Assembly (NCBI GenBank): GCA_024742475.1
Contig: JANSYI010000021.1
Location: 1 to 64,000 of the forward strand
Direction: 5' to 3'
Source of the DNA: a bacterium
Lineage (GTDB): Bacteria; Myxococcota_A; Polyangia; Nannocystales; Nannocystaceae
Length of the DNA: 64,000 bases
Positions 16,617 through 26,032 of the stretch are shown here, in pieces. Below the pieces are notes generated by a model. It was given only the letters and a program-made list of their open reading frames with translations, was not told the origin of the DNA and did not search any database. The stretch's first letter is position 1. Each line of letters opens with the position of its first letter. Position numbers and translations under genes: made by a program.

Positions 16617-18038
16617 GTGTCTGACGAAACCTTGATCTCCGCGCTGGTCGACGCCGTCGGTGCCGACCACGTGAAGCAGGACGCGGACGAGCTCGGCTAC
16701 TACGGCTCCGACCGCTGCCGCGGCACGTGGTCCGTCGACCCGCGGGTCATCGTATTGCCCAAGACCGTCGAGCAGGTCCAAGCGGTCGTGCGGGCGGCGG
16801 CCAGCGCCAGCGCCAAGATCGTGCCGTCGGGTGGCCGCACCGGCCTCACGGGAGCCGCCACCGCCACCGGCGGAGAGGTCGTCCTGTCACTGGAGCGCAT
16901 GAACCGAATCCTCAGCGTCGACGTCCCGGGGCAGACGCTTCGGTGTGAAGCCGGCGCCACGGTGGAGGCGGTGCAGATCGCCGCCGCCGCCGAAGACCTG
17001 CTCTATCCCGTGGACTTCGCGGCCAAGGGCAGCGCGCAGATCGGCGGCAGCATCGCGACCAACGCGGGCGGCGTGAAGGTGCTGCGCTACGGGTCCACGC
17101 GCAGCTGGGTCAGCGGGCTCGACGTGGTCACCGCCAGCGGCGAGCTGCTGCATCTGGGCGGCTCGCTCGTCAAGGACAACACCGGCTACGACCTCCGCCA
17201 GCTGTTCATCGGCGCCGAGGGGACGCTCGGCATCATCGTCGGTGCCACGATGCGTCTGTGCACGCCTCCCAAGGGCTTGCTCGTCGCGCTGTGCTCGGTG
17301 CCAAGCGACGCCCACGTGCTGTCGCTGTTCACGCGTGCCCGTCGAGAGCTTCCGCTGCAGGCGTTCGAGTGCTTCGACCAGGGATGTTTGAAGCACGTGC
17401 TCGAGCACCGCGGCATCACGGGCCGCGGCCCCTTCGCCGAACCCAGCCCGCAGCACGTGCTGATCGAGATCGAGATCGATGGACACGGCGACGACGCCCA
17501 AGAGCGGGCCCACGATCTGCTGACGCTGTGTCTCGCCGACGCGCAAGACGCGGGGGAAATCGAAGACGCGGTCGTGGCCGCCACCGCGGCGCAGGCCCAC
17601 GACCTTTGGGACTATCGCGAGGGCATCAGCGAATCGCTGCACGGCCACACGCCGCACAAGTCCGACATCGCCTTGCCAATCTCCGAGGTGACCGCGTTCC
17701 TCGAGGTCTGGCGTCCCGCGGTTGCCAAGGCGCTGCCGGACGCCGAAGCCTTGGTGTTCGGTCACGTCGGCGACGGCAACCTCCACCTCAACGTGCTCAA
17801 GCCACCGGCCGAGAGCGCCGAGTCATTCGTCGCGCGAGCGAAGGCGTTCGACGAGGAGACCTACGCCCTGGTGCAGCGCTTCGGCGGCAGCGTGTCCGCC
17901 GAGCACGGAATTGGCCTGCTCAAGCGCGACCACCTGCACTTCACCCGCAGCGACGGCGAACTGACCATGATGCGCGCGATCAAGGCCGCGCTCGATCCCC
18001 GCGGCATGTTCAACCCCGGCAAGGTGCTCCCTGCCTGA
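16617..18038 (+). CDS. FAD-linked oxidase, D-2-hydroxyacid dehydrogenase (GlcD/D-2-hydroxyglutarate type)
   Basis: The 473-residue flavoprotein has the PCMH FAD-binding domain (about 35-210; IVPSGGRTGLTGAA, GGSIATNAGGVKVLRYGSTR, NTGYDLRQLFIGAEGTLGII) and the FAD-oxidase C-terminal domain (235-473; VFGHVGDGNLHLNV, EHGIGLLKR). The C-terminal His motifs match those that bind zinc and substrate in D-lactate and D-2-hydroxyglutarate dehydrogenases. The substrate (D-lactate, glycolate or D-2-hydroxyglutarate) cannot be fixed by sequence alone. A GTG at 16617 is preferred to one at 16593, which lies just behind the T-run of the preceding terminator. Confidence 0.9.
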   Translation: MSDETLISALVDAVGADHVKQDADELGYYGSDRCRGTWSVDPRVIVLPKTVEQVQAVVRAAASASAKIVPSGGRTGLTGAATATGGEVVLSLERMNRILSVDVPGQTLRCEAGATVEAVQIAAAAEDLLYPVDFAAKGSAQIGGSIATNAGGVKVLRYGSTRSWVSGLDVVTASGELLHLGGSLVKDNTGYDLRQLFIGAEGTLGIIVGATMRLCTPPKGLLVALCSVPSDAHVLSLFTRARRELPLQAFECFDQGCLKHVLEHRGITGRGPFAEPSPQHVLIEIEIDGHGDDAQERAHDLLTLCLADAQDAGEIEDAVVAATAAQAHDLWDYREGISESLHGHTPHKSDIALPISEVTAFLEVWRPAVAKALPDAEALVFGHVGDGNLHLNVLKPPAESAESFVARAKAFDEETYALVQRFGGSVSAEHGIGLLKRDHLHFTRSDGELTMMRAIKAALDPRGMFNPGKVLPA

Positions 18039-18051
18039 TATCGTCGCCTCG

Positions 18052-19545
18052 ATGCGACTGAAGGGGCTGTTGTTCGGAGCGTTGGTCTTCACCGGCTGCG
18101 GAGGCGAGTCGTCCTCGGACGCGACGACCATGCCCACGAGCGCGACGGTCGGCGAGACGACGCCCGCGGGTTCGACGAGCGAGGGCGCCGGTACGGGCAG
18201 CAGCGAGTCCGCGTCGGTGACGACCAACGAGCCGGACCCGAGCGGAACCGGAGCGTCGAGCACGACGAACGCCGACACGTCGAGCGGTGGTGGCGGCTGC
18301 ACCTTCTGCGATGGCGCCAACCAGCGTTGCGTGGACGGGGTCTGCGAGACGACGTGTCAGGGGCAGCTACCCGACCCGTGCGCGGCGTCGGGTCAGGTCT
18401 GCGATCACATCTCCGGCGAGTGTGTGGATGAAGGCGGCGCGTGCGAGCTCGCCGGAGAGTACACATCGTGCGGGGGCCAGCTCTGCGGGCCGGGCTCGGT
18501 CTGTGACGACCAGGGCGAATGCCTGCCGTTCCCGCCGTGCGCGGGCGTGGCGTGCTCGGAGGAGGGCGCGTGCTGGGGCACGTTCTGCTCGTGCGAGCGT
18601 GCGATCGACTGCGAGCCGCCCTCGGACGAGCTGCTCAACGGTGCCTTCTCCACCGAGATCAGCGACCTCGAGTTCGCCGACGACTGCACGGCGTGGATGG
18701 TCACCCTGCGCTCGGGCACGGACTTTCTGCGGCGGCTGACGCCCGACGGCACGGTCACCGAGTGGGCGGGCGTCTCCAACCTCAACATGGGCGAGGTCGC
18801 GGTGCTCAAGGCGCTCACGCCTCCGCCGGGCAACGCCGTGCCGCTTCCGCTCGGCCACGGCACCGTGCCGCCGCCGCCACCCCCGCCGGTCGAGGGCATC
18901 GGCGAGGTCGCGCTCACGTACATCTGCTGCTCGACCTGCGGCTGCTTCACAGACCCGCCGCAGGGCGTCGCGCGTTTGGTCGAAGACGACGTGGCCGAGC
19001 CCCTTCCACTCGTGATCCCCGCCGTTGTCACCGACTCCACCGGGCCGTTCGGCAGCAGCGGCGCCGACGCGGGTCCGTTCGGGCTGACGTGGGGCATCGA
19101 TCGCGTGCTCTACGTCGGCAACGCCGAGGGCAACGGTAACCTGCACACCGCCGACCTCGAGATGGAGACCCAGCAGCAGATCTCGATGTTCGACGCCCGA
19201 GTCACCGCGGCCGCGCCCCTGACCGAAGTGCACATCATGGTCGCGACGCTCGGCGGCGCCGTCTACCGCTACAACGTCGTCACCAACGCTGCCACCGAGG
19301 TCGCGAACTTCGCCCAGGACGTGACCAACATGTCCTTCGACGCCTTCTCGGGGCTGCTGTACGTCAGCCTGCGGAACCTCGACGTCGTCACCCTCGAGCC
19401 GTTTACGGGCATGAGCACGCCCTTCCAGACCATGCCCGCGCGTGGCCGCGTGACGGTCAGCCCCAACGGTCGCCTGTACTACTCGCCGATCGGCATCCTC
19501 GACGCGCAGCCGATCTCTTCGTGGGATCTCCCCGACGCCCTGTGA
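18052..19545 (+). CDS. Cys-rich lipoprotein with propeller-like C-terminus
   Basis: The 497-residue protein has a signal peptide and lipobox (VFTGC, Cys 16), a Ser/Thr/Gly/Glu linker to about residue 80, and an EGF-like Cys-rich section (82-190; CTFCDGANQRC, GGQLCGPGSVCDD). The C-terminal 300 residues look like a beta-propeller (for example TPDGTVTEWAGVSNLNM, FDAFSGLLYVSL). It begins 13 bases after the FAD oxidase and overlaps the following sigma-factor start by GTGA, so it heads or belongs to the 18052-23438 signalling operon. It could be the extracellular sensor or an output. Confidence 0.75.
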   Translation: MRLKGLLFGALVFTGCGGESSSDATTMPTSATVGETTPAGSTSEGAGTGSSESASVTTNEPDPSGTGASSTTNADTSSGGGGCTFCDGANQRCVDGVCETTCQGQLPDPCAASGQVCDHISGECVDEGGACELAGEYTSCGGQLCGPGSVCDDQGECLPFPPCAGVACSEEGACWGTFCSCERAIDCEPPSDELLNGAFSTEISDLEFADDCTAWMVTLRSGTDFLRRLTPDGTVTEWAGVSNLNMGEVAVLKALTPPPGNAVPLPLGHGTVPPPPPPPVEGIGEVALTYICCSTCGCFTDPPQGVARLVEDDVAEPLPLVIPAVVTDSTGPFGSSGADAGPFGLTWGIDRVLYVGNAEGNGNLHTADLEMETQQQISMFDARVTAAAPLTEVHIMVATLGGAVYRYNVVTNAATEVANFAQDVTNMSFDAFSGLLYVSLRNLDVVTLEPFTGMSTPFQTMPARGRVTVSPNGRLYYSPIGILDAQPISSWDLPDAL

Positions 19546-20201
19546 CCAGACACGCCGACGACCTCGCCCTCGCCACGGCGTGTCTGGCCGGCACCCGCTC
19601 GGCGCTCGCCACCTTTCGATCGCGCCACGGGCTCGACATCGACGTCGCGCTCGAGCGACTCGGTCTCGACCAGGGGACGGCGGGCGACGTGAAGTCGGCG
19701 GTGCTCGAGAAGCTGCTCAGCCCTCCGGCGCCCAAGCTCGCGCAGTATACGGGGCAAGGTCCGCTGGGCGCTTGGATCAAGGCGGTGGCCACCCGGGAGG
19801 CGATGAGCGTGCGTCGAACGGCCGCCCGGCGCCGCGACCTGCTCGACGCAGCCGGAGACGCGTTGACGCCGATGGATCCCGAGCTGGCGTTTCTCAAGCG
19901 GCACTATCGCGACGCCTTTCGAGAGGCGTTTCACGCGACGTTGGAGGGCCTTGGGGCGGAGGACAAGCTGCTGCTGCGCTACCGCTTCGTCGATGCGCTC
20001 ACGCTGCCCCAGTGCGCCGCGGCGTGTGGGGTGCATCGAGCGACGGCCGCGCGACGGCTCGCGACGCTGCGGACGACGTTGTTCGAGGGTACGCGTGCGC
20101 ACATGACGAGAAACCTCGATGTCCCCGAAGGCGACCTCGAGAGCATCCTGCGCCTGATTCAGAGCAACTTCGACGTCAGCATGCAGCGCCTGCTGGACTG
20201 A
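19542..20201 (+). CDS. Divergent sigma-70/ECF-like factor
   Basis: The GTG overlaps the previous stop (GTGA), which fixes the start. The 219-residue protein has an N-terminal helical part (LALATACLAGTRSALATF; LGAWIKAVATREAMSVRR resembles region 2.4) and a C-terminal helix-turn-helix (LTLPQCAAACGVHRATAARR) like region 4. It lacks the strict region 2 core of ordinary ECFs and resembles the long-branch myxobacterial sigma factors encoded next to protein kinases. The neighbour at 20892 is a kinase with an anti-sigma-like zinc motif. Confidence 0.75.
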   Translation: MTRHADDLALATACLAGTRSALATFRSRHGLDIDVALERLGLDQGTAGDVKSAVLEKLLSPPAPKLAQYTGQGPLGAWIKAVATREAMSVRRTAARRRDLLDAAGDALTPMDPELAFLKRHYRDAFREAFHATLEGLGAEDKLLLRYRFVDALTLPQCAAACGVHRATAARRLATLRTTLFEGTRAHMTRNLDVPEGDLESILRLIQSNFDVSMQRLLD

Positions 20202-20263
20202 GGCGCATCTTTTTGCGCTCTTCGGTGCGACGGTTCGCCAGCTCGTGGCGTCGGGGGTCCGAG

Positions 20264-20878
20264 ATGAAGACTCCTTCCATGCTCTTGGTCCTTGGTCTGC
20301 TCGTATCCGTGCCCGCGTGCGACGACACCGGCGGAGACGGCAACGGCGGGTCGGCGGGTGTCGGGGCCGGCACCTCGGGCAGCGGCTCGGGCAACGGCTC
20401 GGGCGCAGAGCCCAGCAACGCGGCGGTCTCGAGCTGCCGGGACGCGTGCGACCGGCTTCAGTTCTTCGACTGCATCGACGCGGACACCCACGCGGACTGC
20501 TGGAACACGTGCCCCGATCGCACCGAGGACGACCTCGATCTGTTCGCGAGCTGCGTCTCCAACAGCGTGCCCTCGTGCGACCCCGGCTGCCTCGACAACC
20601 TGATCGACGCACCCGAGCCGGACCCGACCGGCAGCGATGATCCCGCGAACACCTGCGTGAGCGTGTGTCAGTCCTATGTCGACGCCGGATGCGACATCGA
20701 CGAGCTCGGCGAGATTTCATCGTGCGCGCTCGTCTGTGCGGAACTCAGCGAGGTAGAGCAGGCCGTGATCGTCCTGTGCTTCGATTCTCCCGAGACCTGC
20801 GAGGTCGACCCTGGCTGTCTCGACGGGGGTGGCGAAGAGGGCGGCGGCGAAGAGGGCGGGGCGGGAGAAGGGGGCTAG
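20264..20878 (+). CDS. Small Cys-rich lipoprotein
   Basis: The 204-residue product has a lipobox (LVSVPAC, Cys 19), a Gly/Ser linker and regularly spaced cysteines (CRDACDRLQFFDC, CWNTCPDRTEDD, CDPGCLDNLID, CVSVCQSYVDAGC). It ends in a Gly/Glu tail (GGGEEGGGEEGGAGEGG). It sits between the sigma-like gene (62 bases upstream) and the kinase (13 bases downstream), so it is part of the same operon and could be a surface ligand-binding subunit of that pathway. No enzyme motif is visible. Confidence 0.7.
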   Translation: MKTPSMLLVLGLLVSVPACDDTGGDGNGGSAGVGAGTSGSGSGNGSGAEPSNAAVSSCRDACDRLQFFDCIDADTHADCWNTCPDRTEDDLDLFASCVSNSVPSCDPGCLDNLIDAPEPDPTGSDDPANTCVSVCQSYVDAGCDIDELGEISSCALVCAELSEVEQAVIVLCFDSPETCEVDPGCLDGGGEEGGGEEGGAGEGG

Positions 20879-20891
20879 ACTGTCCGAATCC

Positions 20892-23438
20892 ATGTCGTGC
20901 ATCGATGAAGACGCGGCGCTCGGGTTGATCCAAGGCGAGCGCGTCTCGGCCGACGTCAGGGCGCACCTCGTCACGTGCGAGGCGTGCCGCGCGTTCGTGG
21001 CTGGGCTCGCGCGGGTGATGGTGCCCGAGATGGACTCGCTCGGAGGTTGGGGTCCGCTCGATGGACAGCTCGCGCCGGGAGTTCGGCTGGGTGACTACGT
21101 CGTCGAGTCCATGCTGGGGCGCGGAGGCATGGGTGTCGTCTACGCAGCTCGAGACACGCGGCTGGGCCGTGCGGTCGCAATCAAGCTGCTGCGCGACGAT
21201 GCGGGCTCGCGGCGGGTGGCTCGACTCCGCCGAGAAGCGGCGGCGATGGCAAAGCTCTCCCACCCCAACGTCGCCGAGGTCTTCGACTTTGGCGAGAGTG
21301 ACCGGGGGCCGTTCGTCGTGATGGAGCGGATCGTCGGGGAGACCCTCGCGACCTGGGCGAGCGCTCGCCGAGCGGCGGCGGAGATCATCGCCGCGTATGT
21401 GCAGGCCGGGCAGGGGCTCGCTGCGGCCCATCGCGCCGGCCTCGTGCACCGCGACTTCAAGCCGTCGAACGCGATGGTGGTCACCGAGGGCGACGCAGGG
21501 CGAGTCAAGGTGCTCGACTTTGGCCTCGCGGCCGGCTTCGAGCCGGGGTCGTTCGACGAGGAGCGCGGCCGGGGTTCGTCCACACTCGGGGGCCTCGGGG
21601 GCACGCCGCGCTACGCCTCTCCCGAACAGCTGCTCGGTCGTCCCGTGACGCCGCGCAGCGACCAGTTCAGCTTCTGTGTCGCCATGTTCGAGGCGCTCTC
21701 GGGCCGCCTCCCGTTCGCCGGGGAGACCCGCCACGCTCGGCGCACCGCGATGTTGGCGGGACACATGGCGCCGATCCCCGTGGGCGTTCCCAAGCCCGTA
21801 TCGTCTGCCCTCGCTCGCGGCTTGAGCCCGGATCCGGGGCTGCGATTCGAGTCGATGGAAGCCTTGCTCGGCGCGTTCGAGCGTCGGGAGGCGCGGGCCG
21901 TCGGTGCAGGCGCCTTGGCTGTCGCCGTGCTGGGACTCGGTGTGTGGCTTGTGCGACCGGCCGAGCCGGTCCCGTGTGCGGACGGTACCGCCCGTATGCA
22001 GCAGGCGTGGCCGCGACCTCGCGCTGCGGGCTGGACCGACCGACCCGAGCTCGTGCGGGCGGCCACGGAGCTCGACGCTCGTGTCGACGCATGGCTGGCC
22101 GTGCGTGCGGACCTTTGCGCTCGGCGAGCCGAACAACCCCGTGAGTTCGAGCGCGGCGCGGCATGTCTGGAGCGCATGGCGTCGCGCATCCACTCCACGG
22201 GTGAGCGGGTCCTCGGCCTTGGCGACGCCGCGCTCCCCTCGAACTTGCTCGGAGGCGTGGCCGACCCGGAGCAGTGTCTCGAGGTCGATACGGATACGGA
22301 AGTCGACCAGCTCCTCCGAGACGAGTTCGACGGGCTCTTGGCCGAGGCGATGGCCGCCGACGCCGACGGCTTGCTCGAGCCGGACGAGCGAGCGGAGATC
22401 CTCGGCCGCGCCGGGGCGCTGCGCGTCCGAGCGTCCGAGCTTGGCGACGCGCGCGTGCAGGGACAGCTCGCGCTGCTCATGGGGGCGGTGTCGATGGCGG
22501 GGACGGACTACGCGGGCGCCGAGCGACAGCTGCAGGAGGGCTTCTTCGTCGCAGATCTCGCTGGAGACCCGCGGACGCAGCTCCAGCTCGCGGGCAATCT
22601 GGTCAAGCTGTTCTCGGAGTACCTGGGCGAGCCCGAGCGAGCGAAGTACTGGGCACAGAAGGGGGCGGAGGTGGCCGCGCAGCTCGGGACCGACGACGCG
22701 CGAGGCCAGGCGAGCTACATGCGGGCGGCGGCGCTGCTCAGCGCCGACGAGCCCGAGGCATCGCTGGCGCACTTCGACGAGGCCGAACCCCTGCTCGAGG
22801 ACCAGATCGATCGCCGAATGCTGCTCAACCAGAGGGCGACGGCGTATGGTCGGCTACAGCAGACCGACGAGGCGAGAGCCGACCTCAACGAGGCCGTTCG
22901 GCTGATCGAAGAGACGCTCGGCCCCAACCACGCCGACCTCGTGGTTCCGCTGAACACGCTCGCGACCCTCCACATCATCGACGAGCGCTTTGACGAGGCC
23001 ATGGCGACCCTGGAACGAGTGCTCTCGCTCATCCCCGAGTCCGATCGGCTGCGACGCGCGTTGGTGCAGGGCAACCTCGCGATCTTGTTGCAACGCACCG
23101 GTCACGCCGAGCGTTCGCTCGCGATGTTTCAGTCGGTGGCCCGCGCGTTCGAAGACCTCTTCGGCCTCGAGCACGAACACACCGTGCGCACGAGGCTCGC
23201 GGTCGTCGAGGCGCTCACCGCCCTGGGCCGTAAGGAGGACGCGCTCCGCGAAATTGGCCGCTTGCTCGACCAGGGCGTGCCCGACAGCTTCCTCTCGCGC
23301 GCCTTGTTCGCGCGCGCGTCCGTCGTCGACGACCCCAGGCCCGATCTCGAGCGCATCCTGACGCTGCCGGGTGAGCCGGAGTCCACGCTGAAGGCGGCGC
23401 GTGAAGGCTTGGCCGGGCTCGAAGCCGAGGGCCGGTAG
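20892..23438 (+). CDS. Ser/Thr kinase with N-terminal anti-sigma-like zinc motif and C-terminal TPRs
   Basis: The 848-residue protein begins with a short helical domain carrying H25-x3-C29-x2-C32, the motif of zinc-binding anti-sigma (ZAS) domains. The kinase domain (about 64-330) is complete: glycine loop GRGGMG, K98 (VAIK), HRDFKPSN (D188), DFG (209-211) and GTPRYASPEQ. A single transmembrane helix (336-356) follows, then an extracytoplasmic half of TPR-like helices (400-848). The ATG at 20892 is chosen because it starts just before the zinc motif; an upstream in-frame stretch is not conserved-looking. With the sigma-like gene two genes upstream, a sigma/anti-sigma kinase pair is likely. 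Confidence 0.88.
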   Translation: MSCIDEDAALGLIQGERVSADVRAHLVTCEACRAFVAGLARVMVPEMDSLGGWGPLDGQLAPGVRLGDYVVESMLGRGGMGVVYAARDTRLGRAVAIKLLRDDAGSRRVARLRREAAAMAKLSHPNVAEVFDFGESDRGPFVVMERIVGETLATWASARRAAAEIIAAYVQAGQGLAAAHRAGLVHRDFKPSNAMVVTEGDAGRVKVLDFGLAAGFEPGSFDEERGRGSSTLGGLGGTPRYASPEQLLGRPVTPRSDQFSFCVAMFEALSGRLPFAGETRHARRTAMLAGHMAPIPVGVPKPVSSALARGLSPDPGLRFESMEALLGAFERREARAVGAGALAVAVLGLGVWLVRPAEPVPCADGTARMQQAWPRPRAAGWTDRPELVRAATELDARVDAWLAVRADLCARRAEQPREFERGAACLERMASRIHSTGERVLGLGDAALPSNLLGGVADPEQCLEVDTDTEVDQLLRDEFDGLLAEAMAADADGLLEPDERAEILGRAGALRVRASELGDARVQGQLALLMGAVSMAGTDYAGAERQLQEGFFVADLAGDPRTQLQLAGNLVKLFSEYLGEPERAKYWAQKGAEVAAQLGTDDARGQASYMRAAALLSADEPEASLAHFDEAEPLLEDQIDRRMLLNQRATAYGRLQQTDEARADLNEAVRLIEETLGPNHADLVVPLNTLATLHIIDERFDEAMATLERVLSLIPESDRLRRALVQGNLAILLQRTGHAERSLAMFQSVARAFEDLFGLEHEHTVRTRLAVVEALTALGRKEDALREIGRLLDQGVPDSFLSRALFARASVVDDPRPDLERILTLPGEPESTLKAAREGLAGLEAEGR

Positions 23439-23454
23439 CTCAGCCGGTAGCTCA
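23431..23454. repeat. 12-bp tandem duplication at convergent gene ends
   Basis: GCCGGTAGCTCA occurs twice in direct succession (23431-23442, 23443-23454). The first copy carries the kinase stop codon and the second covers the end of the convergent lipoprotein gene. It looks like a slippage duplication. Confidence 0.8.
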
Positions 23455-24213
23455 GCCGCCCGGGGATGGCGCGCGCACTTTGGCCTTCTGCGCGTCGGTG
23501 AGCGGATGGTTGAGGAAGAACTCGATCTTGGAGCTCTCCCAGGTGCCGCCTACCGACGAGACCTCCACACGGTACTGCTGGTCGTGCACGACGAGCCGCG
23601 CCGCGTTGTTGAACCACGACCACAGGGTGACGTTGTCGGCCGGCGTGCTCTCCTTGGGCTCGCCGACCAGGGTAACGCCGACGTGGGCCAGCGCGGCCTT
23701 GGGGTCGAAGTCTCCCTCGCCCGGGATGCCCTCGAAGGCGAGCCCCGTGGACACGCCGTCCTCGTAGGTCACGGTGATCGCATCGTACGTGGACGTGGGG
23801 TCGACGTAGCGCTGCATGGCGTACTTGCACTCGAACCACGTGCGCTCGGGCAGGAACCGGACGCAGGACTCGCGGGCGATGCCTTTGCCGGTGGGGTCGC
23901 CCAACCGCGGCTGGATCTCCGCGGGGCTCTTGCCGAGCATCTCGGGCAGCGAGAACTTCACCTCGGTCGACACGGTCGCCCGCTTGCCATCGTCCTTGGG
24001 CGCGTCGGCTTTCTTGGGATCGGTCGGCTTCGCGCTGGCGGGCTTGGCCTCGTTGAGCGCGTTCGCTGCGGCCTGCATCGCGGCGGCGTTGACGGTCACC
24101 TTCTTGGCGTCCACGGGCGCGGCCTTGGCCTCGGAGGGCTTGGGCGCCGATGGCTTGGGCGACGAGGGGCACGCGGTGAGGAGCAGAGCGGTGCAAGCCA
24201 GAGGCAGGCGCAT
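23452..24213 (-). CDS. Lipoprotein of unknown function
   Basis: The ATG at 24213 gives a lipobox (LLLTAC, Cys 15); the frame is open further upstream but without signal character. A Lys/Pro/Ala-rich linker (16-80) precedes a globular domain of about 165 residues with MLGKSPAEIQPRLGDPTGKG, RTWFECKYAMQRYVD and a strand-rich end. The LGxxxxxVxxxLGxP-like piece recalls small SmpA/OmlA-like lipoproteins, but I cannot assign it. It is convergent with the kinase gene. Confidence 0.65.
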   Translation of the reverse strand: MRLPLACTALLLTACPSSPKPSAPKPSEAKAAPVDAKKVTVNAAAMQAAANALNEAKPASAKPTDPKKADAPKDDGKRATVSTEVKFSLPEMLGKSPAEIQPRLGDPTGKGIARESCVRFLPERTWFECKYAMQRYVDPTSTYDAITVTYEDGVSTGLAFEGIPGEGDFDPKAALAHVGVTLVGEPKESTPADNVTLWSWFNNAARLVVHDQQYRVEVSSVGGTWESSKIEFFLNHPLTDAQKAKVRAPSPGG

Positions 24214-24350
24214 CTGCGGACGATAGCATTCGGTCTCAGCCCTCGGGTACAGCGACAGCACGCGCGCCGGTTTGCCGCCCGCGACCAAGATCGTGCCGGC
24301 GCTGTGGCGCTGTCAGACCGGCGATACGCGACGACGACGTGGCGGCCGTC

Positions 24351-25055
24351 TCATTCCGCAGCTGCGGCAACGAACTGTAGACGCGCCGCCGTTCGGTCGT
24401 AGGCTTCCAGCTCGACGATGTAGGTCCCGTCTTGGGCGACCGCGGTGTCGCTGTCGTGCTCGTGCAGGACGCTGTCCCCGTCGCTCGTCTCGAGCAGCTC
24501 GTAGAGCCGGACGGACACCGAGTCTGCGCCGCCAAGGTCGTTGGAAGAAAGCACCGTCCCGGCGGACATCGGCAGCGCATAGAACTCCGAGACCCCGTCG
24601 CAGAGATCGAAGTCGTAGGGGACGCCGAAGGCCAGCGGTACCGCGGAGAACGGCGAGTAGGGCTGACCATGTTCGTCACGGTCTCCGGTACACGACTCGA
24701 CCAGCGCAAACTCGCACTCGAGCGAGTCCGGCTCCAGATCGAGGCACGATTGGGCTTCGACCTGCTCTGCACAACGCCGCATCAGGCCGTCGTCGACCAG
24801 CGGATCGTCGTAGCCGCTGAAGAAGTCGGCCTCCCACTGCTGTGCACAGGTTCGCGCGTCGTCGAAGCACTCGAGGAAGGGAGAGTCGCAGACGCTCGAA
24901 CACTCGCCATGCAAGCGGGCACATGCTCGCTCGAAGGGTGCGTGGCGACTCGGAGCATCATCGGGAGTCGACAGTCCAGATGGACCCGCGACCGCGTCTT
25001 CGGAACACGCAACGAGAGAAGGCAAGACCAGGGACACGAGGACTAGACGTTTCAT
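24351..25055 (-). CDS. Lipoprotein of unknown function
   Basis: The 234-residue product has a signal peptide and lipobox (LPSLVAC, Cys 17). The middle is Cys-rich (CARLHGECSSVCDSPFLEC, CAQQWEADFF, CAEQVEAQSC). The C-terminal 110 residues look like an Ig/PPC-type beta sandwich (VPYDFDLCDGVSEFYALPM, DGTYIVELEAYDRTAARLQF), as in pre-peptidase C-terminal domains. It is transcribed alone between another minus-strand lipoprotein and a TetR gene. Confidence 0.7.
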   Translation of the reverse strand: MKRLVLVSLVLPSLVACSEDAVAGPSGLSTPDDAPSRHAPFERACARLHGECSSVCDSPFLECFDDARTCAQQWEADFFSGYDDPLVDDGLMRRCAEQVEAQSCLDLEPDSLECEFALVESCTGDRDEHGQPYSPFSAVPLAFGVPYDFDLCDGVSEFYALPMSAGTVLSSNDLGGADSVSVRLYELLETSDGDSVLHEHDSDTAVAQDGTYIVELEAYDRTAARLQFVAAAAE

Positions 25056-25261
25056 GGCAGAGCAGAGCGCCGACGGTCGCCGCTCCCCTCCGCACAGGAC
25101 CTGCACGTCACGGGAGTCGGCTCGCGCTCGTCCGACAAGCTACGCTGGCGAGGCGTCGAAGCAAGCCGGGAGAGGGCAAACTGAGGGCCGGCACCTCGGC
25201 CGCCCCAGTTTGGCTCCCGTGAGCCCGTACTGAGCCCCGAGAGCCGGCGCGAAGTTGAGGA

Positions 25262-25894
25262 TCATGGCGTCTGAGGCGGACGAACCCGAAGGTAGCGCCG
25301 CACCAAGGTCTTCGCTTCGTCGAGCAAGGTGTCGTCGTCGAACCATTCGGGGTGGTCGACGGCAGCGTCGTGCACGATCGCTTCGACGCCGACGAGGATG
25401 AAGCGGGCTGCAATTTCGGTATCCCGGACTTCCACCTGGTCAGCATTGGCCTCGAGATCCGCGGCGAGCAGAGCCGCCATCGCTGGAAGCAAGTCCTCCA
25501 CCGCGTCGGCGTCCAGGGTCGGCAGCACATCCGAGACCACGGTGCGCAGCAAAGCTCGATTCTTCGCCGCCGAGCGCACCAACACCTCGAGCACCCGATC
25601 GATGCGTGCGCCCATGTCGAGGCCCTGGAGCTCGGGCAGCAGCCGCATCACCGCTTCGAACTCGTCCTCACATACCTCGTGCATCAGCTCGCACAGCAGC
25701 GAGCGCCGCTCGGGGAAGTACTGGTACAGCGTGCCGATGCTGTAGCCGGCGACCTCCGCGATGCGCGTCAAGCTGACTCGCCCTCCCTCCTCGCGAACAC
25801 AGCGTGCCGCTGCCTCGAGGATGTGGGCCCGCGTTGCCCGAGCCCGGGACTGTCGGGGTTCGCGGCGAGTGGGGATGCGCGGGCGCTTTAGCAC
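25262..25894 (-). CDS. TetR-family transcriptional regulator
   Basis: The 210-residue protein has a TetR helix-turn-helix at about 22-66 (ATRAHILEAAARCVREEG, then VSLTRIAEVAGYSIGTLYQY) followed by an all-helical ligand domain. A GTG at 25894 is chosen because it puts the usual short basic N-terminus (KRPRIPTRREPRQSRA) before the HTH; the frame remains open to 25966. Such regulators usually repress a neighbouring gene after sensing a small molecule, but no obvious efflux or catabolic target is adjacent. Confidence 0.88.
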   Translation of the reverse strand: MLKRPRIPTRREPRQSRARATRAHILEAAARCVREEGGRVSLTRIAEVAGYSIGTLYQYFPERRSLLCELMHEVCEDEFEAVMRLLPELQGLDMGARIDRVLEVLVRSAAKNRALLRTVVSDVLPTLDADAVEDLLPAMAALLAADLEANADQVEVRDTEIAARFILVGVEAIVHDAAVDHPEWFDDDTLLDEAKTLVRRYLRVRPPQTP

Positions 25895-26032
25895 CCCACG
25901 AGGGTGCGCAGTGCCGCGCCCGGACGCAACCAGGACGCGGCCGGGTCGGCACCGATGGGCGAACAACCGTCGAAGGCTTCTGCAGCGGCACAGAGTCCGC
26001 GCAGGCCCTCGACGAGCTGATCGCCCAACGGA

